NCBI RefSeq assembly: GCF_014636475.1
Contig: NZ_BMEL01000005.1
Location: 62,001-126,000 of the forward strand
Direction: 5' to 3'
Length of the DNA: 64,000 nt
Source of the DNA: Halobacillus andaensis
GTDB lineage: Bacteria > Bacillota > Bacilli > Bacillales > Halobacillaceae
In this document: one piece after another, positions 60,304 to 64,000 of the stretch
Position numbering within the stretch: the stretch's first letter is position 1
How the letters are laid out: every line of letters begins with the position of its first letter
The notes under the pieces: generated by a model
Told to the model about the DNA's origin: nothing
Database searches by the model: none
What the model saw: the letters and a program-made list of their open reading frames with translations, nothing else
Position numbers and translations under genes: made by a program

Positions 60304-60305
60304 TC

Positions 60306-61208
60306 CTAATATTTTTTCTTTTTACCTAAGGATGTTTGAATATCGTCCTTGTACGCGTAAGAGAATAATAACGAGACAAGTATGCCTCCGCCAATCAAGT
60401 TCCCAATACTCGCTGGAATTAAATTAAAAAGGATGTACTCGTACCATGAGTATTTATCAGAAGCTAATACACCCATACTAAAGTAACCCATATTAGCTGC
60501 GCTGTGCTGGAAGTTACCAGCTACAAATAAGATAACAGGCAAGGTCGTTCCTAAGATTTTCCCTGTAATGTCTCGGGCAGCTGTAGTAAGAAATGCAGCC
60601 ATACCGATTAACCAGTTGGCTAATATACCTGATACTACAACTTCAAACCATCCTTTTACTCCATGGTCCATGAACTTCATTTTTTTATCGAGATAGGAGG
60701 AGAGTTCGGTATAAAACTCAGCGTTCAGTGAACTTGAAACCTCTATAAGAACAGCCACCATAACGGCACCTAAAATATTGCCTATATAAGTGGACGCCCA
60801 AAACTTATAAATATTGACTTTCATAAGGTTGGCTTTATTAAATAAATACGATGGAAGCAGCACGTTAATTTCCGTAAATAAAACGGCGCCTGATATAAAT
60901 ACCATCGCATAACCAGCTGCGAAACCTAGTCCCGACAATAAATAAAAGATGCCTTGCGTCTCGACACCTTCAGCAAGCAGGATGGAAAAAATCGCACCAA
61001 ATGTCATAAAAGAGCCGGCAGTCAAAGCCAATAAAAACTGGCTGCCAAATGGCTGCCTTAAGTGATCTCTTCCTTTTTCCCCAAATTCATCTACAATCTG
61101 CGAGGGGATATAAAATTGGCGCCCTGGCCGATCAATCTCAGAAGAATTTTGATTCGTCTCTCGATTCTCGTTGTCTTCACGCTCTTCTTCTTTCTCTTTC
61201 TCGCTCAT
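60306..61208 (-). CDS. Formate/nitrite transporter (FNT) family channel
   Basis: 300 residues. A charged cytosolic N-terminus of about 40 residues (EKEKEEEREDNENRETNQNSSEI) precedes six hydrophobic segments. FNT features include FVAGNFQHSAANMGYFS (the pore histidine region) and GNLIGGGILVSLLFSYAY. Moves formate, nitrite or similar small anions. The acidic extension resembles that of halophile members. The ATG at 61208 lies six bases after GGAGGG; an in-frame start 14 codons earlier has no site. Confidence 0.9.
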   Translation of the reverse strand: MSEKEKEEEREDNENRETNQNSSEIDRPGRQFYIPSQIVDEFGEKGRDHLRQPFGSQFLLALTAGSFMTFGAIFSILLAEGVETQGIFYLLSGLGFAAGYAMVFISGAVLFTEINVLLPSYLFNKANLMKVNIYKFWASTYIGNILGAVMVAVLIEVSSSLNAEFYTELSSYLDKKMKFMDHGVKGWFEVVVSGILANWLIGMAAFLTTAARDITGKILGTTLPVILFVAGNFQHSAANMGYFSMGVLASDKYSWYEYILFNLIPASIGNLIGGGILVSLLFSYAYKDDIQTSLGKKKKY

Positions 61209-61337
61209 TTCCATCCCTCCTGTGGAGTTCCTATTCCCTGCATCAATCACAAGTAATCTAAAATCACCTGCTCACGCATATTTCTCTTAAAACAGGTAAA
61301 ATTACATAGTAAATCGAACTCATTCAGGAGGGGACTC

Positions 61338-61514
61338 ATGGGAAGCCGAGACCAAGTATGTTTAGCGTGTGATGGACGTGGATTGTTAATGGACGATGAA
61401 GAATGGCAATACACGTGTAAAATATGCAATGGGGATGGATTCATGCCTCAACACACAAATGTAGCCAACCGCCAGCTAGCAGACACAGATGAAATGAATC
61501 GTATTTTAGACTAA
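61338..61514 (+). CDS. DnaJ-type zinc-finger miniprotein, 58 residues (YuiA-like)
   Basis: MGSRDQVCLACDGRGLLMDD continues to CKICNGDGFMPQH, giving two C-x2-C-x-G-x-G repeats 16 residues apart: one complete zinc centre of the DnaJ cysteine-rich kind, without any J domain. Anti-TRAP and YuiA share this fold element. The tail is acidic (DTDEMNRILD). AGGAGGGGACTC precedes the ATG and a perfect terminator follows. Confidence 0.8.
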   Translation: MGSRDQVCLACDGRGLLMDDEEWQYTCKICNGDGFMPQHTNVANRQLADTDEMNRILD

Positions 61515-61555
61515 AAAAGCGTGAGCTCCTATTTTGAGCTCACGCTTTTTTAGTT
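61513..61555. terminator. Bidirectional terminator
   Basis: AAAAAAGCGTGAGCTC and GAGCTCACGCTTTTTT pair perfectly around CTATTTT. Shared by the zinc-finger gene and the convergent DUF4064 gene. Confidence 0.95.
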
Positions 61556-61557
61556 GT

Positions 61558-62016
61558 TTAATAAGTTTCCGTAGGTTCGTCATTCACTATAGGTGATTTA
61601 GGTTTACGAACAAGAGCTGTAATACCTGCAACCAGGTAGGCAATCCCGCCAAATAACCCTAATCCAAAGGTACCAAATGTCAATAACACAGCTGCAACAA
61701 TTAAAATAATCCCTGCCGCCTTTGGTTTTTTATTTCCTTTTAAGAATATAATACATAGTATGCCAAGCGCCACGGCGATCACTGCAGCAACGACTACCGT
61801 CCAAGCCCCAGTGGACATGGCATTCATAAGCTGGTCCACAGAAATCTGGTCAGGATCTACATTGGGGTCCTGACTTAAAATACTTTCCAATTCAGCGCGA
61901 GCTTGAGGGTTATCCCCCATGTTTGCAAACAAAGCCCCAATTGCTAAAGCTACCCCAAAAAAAACGGCTCCAATGACTGTAAAAACAATTTCCACGGTTC
62001 TTTTCAAATGCTTCAC
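61558..62016 (-). CDS. DUF4064 family membrane protein
   Basis: 152 residues with four hydrophobic segments; a loop between the first two (DNPQARAELESILSQDPNVDPDQISVDQLMNAM) lies outside or in the membrane interface. KKPKAAGIILIVAAVLLTFGTFGLGLFGGIAYLVAGITALVRKPK is the diagnostic end. Function unknown. It follows the ABC permease gene by 11 bases, so it is probably the third gene of that operon. Confidence 0.85.
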   Translation of the reverse strand: MKHLKRTVEIVFTVIGAVFFGVALAIGALFANMGDNPQARAELESILSQDPNVDPDQISVDQLMNAMSTGAWTVVVAAVIAVALGILCIIFLKGNKKPKAAGIILIVAAVLLTFGTFGLGLFGGIAYLVAGITALVRKPKSPIVNDEPTETY

Positions 62017-62027
62017 TTCCTTTCAAT

Positions 62028-62999
62028 TTAAGCGTTCGTCACATCTCTTTTTGTAAAAAAGACCCATGCCAATCCAAGAAAAATAATTAAGTAGGCAATC
62101 AAAACAGTGATTGAAAACCCTAGAGTTAAACCAGAAATCATCGGGGTTCCGGTGAAAAACTGATTTAAATCTGTATTTGCAAATAAGATATACTTTGCCC
62201 ACTCTTGATTTGCAAAAAAGCCAACTATGGTATTCCCGGACATCATGAGAAAAATAGCTACCCCAATGGCTAATGCACTATTTCTAAATACAGTCGAAAT
62301 CATAAAGGCAAATGTGGCCATCATTACTAAATTAACAGAACTTAACAAGTACTGTGAAGCTGTATGCTGAAAAATAGGCGCCTCTTGAACTTCACCATCC
62401 TTCATAAACAAGTAAGGTTCATTTATACTGGCAAAGCCAAATAAAAGCGAACCCGTAATGAAGGATAACACATAGAGAAATAAGAGCATCGTTATGGCAT
62501 AGACAAGAACCGAAACATATTTCGCAGCTAATATTTTCGTACGAGATATAGGACGGATCAATAATAATTTAATTGTACCCCATTTGAACTCGTTTGCAAT
62601 AATACTTGCTGCAACAATAATCGTTAATAAACTTATGAGTGATATATTGCTTCGATTTTCTTGGACAAAATTCCATGCATCATAGTCATCTGGTGGAATT
62701 TCATGATCTAGACGGTATTGGTTCATAGCTATGGTCTCTTCATTCATACCGGAAAATCCAGGTTCTTTATCGATTTCTTGTTGAAGCTGTTCATTTTCTG
62801 CTTGTAACTGTTCTTCCCAATTTTCACTGGGCTCGCCGGAGTCCTCCATTAACATTCCATCTACTTTAAAAAACACACCGATGCCTACCACTAAAACAGC
62901 TAAGATGATCAACATGACCCAAGTAGCGGTTTGGGAATACATTTTCATTTGCTCATTTTTAATAAGCTGAATAAAGTTATTCAATAGCTCCCTCTCCAA
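62028..62999 (-). CDS. ABC-2 type transporter permease
   Basis: 323 residues. TM1 at about 27-47, a large external loop (about residues 50-125: GEPSENWEEQLQAENEQLQQEIDKEPGFSGM), then five more segments. SIIANEFKWGTIKLLLIRPISRTKILAAKY is the classic ABC-2 permease coupling stretch. It pairs with the ATPase gene, whose end it overlaps by 23 bp. Start assumed to be TTG at 62999, relying on translational coupling; a ribosome site GAGGGAG lies just inside. Confidence 0.92.
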   Translation of the reverse strand: MERELLNNFIQLIKNEQMKMYSQTATWVMLIILAVLVVGIGVFFKVDGMLMEDSGEPSENWEEQLQAENEQLQQEIDKEPGFSGMNEETIAMNQYRLDHEIPPDDYDAWNFVQENRSNISLISLLTIIVAASIIANEFKWGTIKLLLIRPISRTKILAAKYVSVLVYAITMLLFLYVLSFITGSLLFGFASINEPYLFMKDGEVQEAPIFQHTASQYLLSSVNLVMMATFAFMISTVFRNSALAIGVAIFLMMSGNTIVGFFANQEWAKYILFANTDLNQFFTGTPMISGLTLGFSITVLIAYLIIFLGLAWVFFTKRDVTNA

Positions 63000-63897
63000 T
63001 CAAATTTAAGAATTTATCCTCTAAAGTAGATCGAGAGACTGTCACGCCGTAAATGTTAATATTGTGCTCTACTAACTTCTGGACAATTGACGGCAGTTCT
63101 TCACGTTTTGCTGTAAATATAAGTTGTCCCCCTTGAGTCGTTACCTTTCCATTCACAGCTTCTTTTAGCACGCCTTGCGCTTCGTTAATAGGTTCAGCTT
63201 CAAGGAAAACTTCTTTTTTATCCGTCTCTTCAAGGGCATCGTTCACGGATTGCATCGAAATCAGTTCGCCATTTTTAATAATGCCAATTCGATCACACAT
63301 GAGTTCCATCTCAGATAAAATATGACTCGAAACGATGACAGCCACTCCTTCTTCAGAAGCCAGCCGTCTTATGTAAGCACGAATTTCACGAATGCCCGAA
63401 GGGTCTAACCCGTTTGTGGGTTCATCTAAAATGAGGATGGACGGTTTATGTAAAAGGGCTTGTGCGATCCCCAGCCTTTGCCTCATTCCTAAAGAATACT
63501 TCGACACTTTTTCGTTTATCCTATTTTCTAAGCCAACTAATTGAACGACCTCATCGATCCGTTCCTTTGTGATACCAGGAACCATACGAGCATAGTGGAC
63601 CAAGTTTTTACGGCCGCTCATGAAAGGATACATTTCTGGATTTTCAACAATGGCTCCTACGTGCTGAATCGCTTCTTTAAAATTCTTTTTAACACTATGG
63701 CCTTGTATGTATACATCACCTTCACTCATTCGCATCAGCCCTGCCATCATACGGATCGTCGTCGTTTTACCCGCCCCATTAGGTCCGAGAAAGCCGAATA
63801 CTTCTCCGCTTTGAATCGAAAAATTAAGTCCCTTAATAATCGGCTTGCCTTTAATCGTTTTCTTTAGATTCTTTAACTCCATGATCGATTCCGACAT
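62977..63897 (-). CDS. ABC transporter ATP-binding protein
   Basis: 306 residues. Walker A GPNGAGKTT, signature YSLGMRQRLG, Walker B ILILDEPTNGLDPSGI, H-loop SSHIL. A ~90-residue C-terminal domain (NGELISMQSVNDALEETDKKEVFLEAEPINEAQGVL...) is typical of ABC-2 exporters of the bacitracin/lantibiotic-immunity or Na+ efflux (NatA) kind. Forms an exporter with the adjoining permease; DUF4064 protein is a possible accessory. GGGAGG lies about ten bases before the ATG at 63897. Confidence 0.95.
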   Translation of the reverse strand: MSESIMELKNLKKTIKGKPIIKGLNFSIQSGEVFGFLGPNGAGKTTTIRMMAGLMRMSEGDVYIQGHSVKKNFKEAIQHVGAIVENPEMYPFMSGRKNLVHYARMVPGITKERIDEVVQLVGLENRINEKVSKYSLGMRQRLGIAQALLHKPSILILDEPTNGLDPSGIREIRAYIRRLASEEGVAVIVSSHILSEMELMCDRIGIIKNGELISMQSVNDALEETDKKEVFLEAEPINEAQGVLKEAVNGKVTTQGGQLIFTAKREELPSIVQKLVEHNINIYGVTVSRSTLEDKFLNLIGEGAIE

Positions 63898-64000
63898 CAC
63901 CTAATAACCTCCCTCTCGCAATCACTACCTATTCTACGAATGAAAACCTCAAGCGTTTCAAACAAGGACACTATTTTTACAATACATACCAGTTCCACCT

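Overview
The window looks like an ordinary chromosomal stretch of a low-GC Gram-positive Bacillaceae bacterium. It has strong GGAGG ribosome sites, frequent TTG/GTG starts, Rho-independent terminators at nearly every transcript end, and many proteins of Bacillus subtilis type (YndJ, YpuA/DUF1002, BsSco, LOV-STAS/YtvA, DUF2642, DUF2254, AI-2E). A CrtP/CrtNb-like carotenoid oxidase, an FNT channel, a CaCA exchanger and acidic secreted proteins would fit a pigmented, moderately halophilic genus such as Halobacillus; that placement is inference. No rRNA, tRNA, prophage, transposase gene or CRISPR array was seen.

Layout. 1-9 kb: GNAT, a DUF2254 membrane protein, a zinc efflux operon (CDF exporter plus CzrA-type repressor), manganese catalase with a DUF2642 protein, BI-1/YccA, a DUF915 hydrolase. 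9-16 kb: NUDIX and methyltransferase genes, then a class I ribonucleotide reductase operon whose leader carries tandem NrdR-type boxes, a cobalamin riboswitch and a terminator, then glnK-amtB with two TnrA/GlnR-type boxes. 16-26 kb: YndJ, an ECF sigma factor with a membrane partner, a UDG-family glycosylase, MMPL and CaCA transporters, a carotenoid oxidase/methyltransferase pair. 26-30 kb: two PLP sulfur-amino-acid enzymes, the first behind a SAM-I riboswitch and fused to a CoA-binding domain. 30-41 kb: hydrolase, SCO protein, a second ECF sigma factor divergent from an XRE-TPR regulator, YpuA, DoxX, DJ-1/PfpI, acyl-CoA dehydrogenase, glyoxalase. 41-53 kb: LOV-STAS photoreceptor, two LysR genes each next to a transporter, AI-2E, ThiF/MoeB, SDR, FMN reductase. 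53-64 kb: a stand-alone MurE-like ligase, glcD-glcF, MerR/TipAS, DinB, FNT, a DnaJ-type zinc-finger miniprotein, DUF4064 and an ABC-2 export pair.

The most unusual feature is non-coding. A composite GC-rich repeat of about 370-495 bp sits repeatedly in gene-end spacers, mostly between convergent genes (33.84, 38.66 and 41.11 kb, and at 2.23 kb after a tandem gene), with decayed or related copies at 0.59, 4.08, 4.49, 22.1, 40.5 and 58.7 kb. One end reads CAGCTTGTAGAGAAAC and the other CTTTTTCGACAGCCTG. In the best copies a locus-specific terminator hairpin is present on both sides, as if the element entered terminators and duplicated them. No protein in the window explains how it moves.

Several small genes (30-59 codons) with good ribosome sites are also annotated (25728, 30474, 45292, 47485, 50005, 52291, 61338). 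Starts were moved from the longest reading frame wherever the ribosome site or leader architecture required it, most notably for the ribonucleotide reductase large subunit (TTG at 10842).
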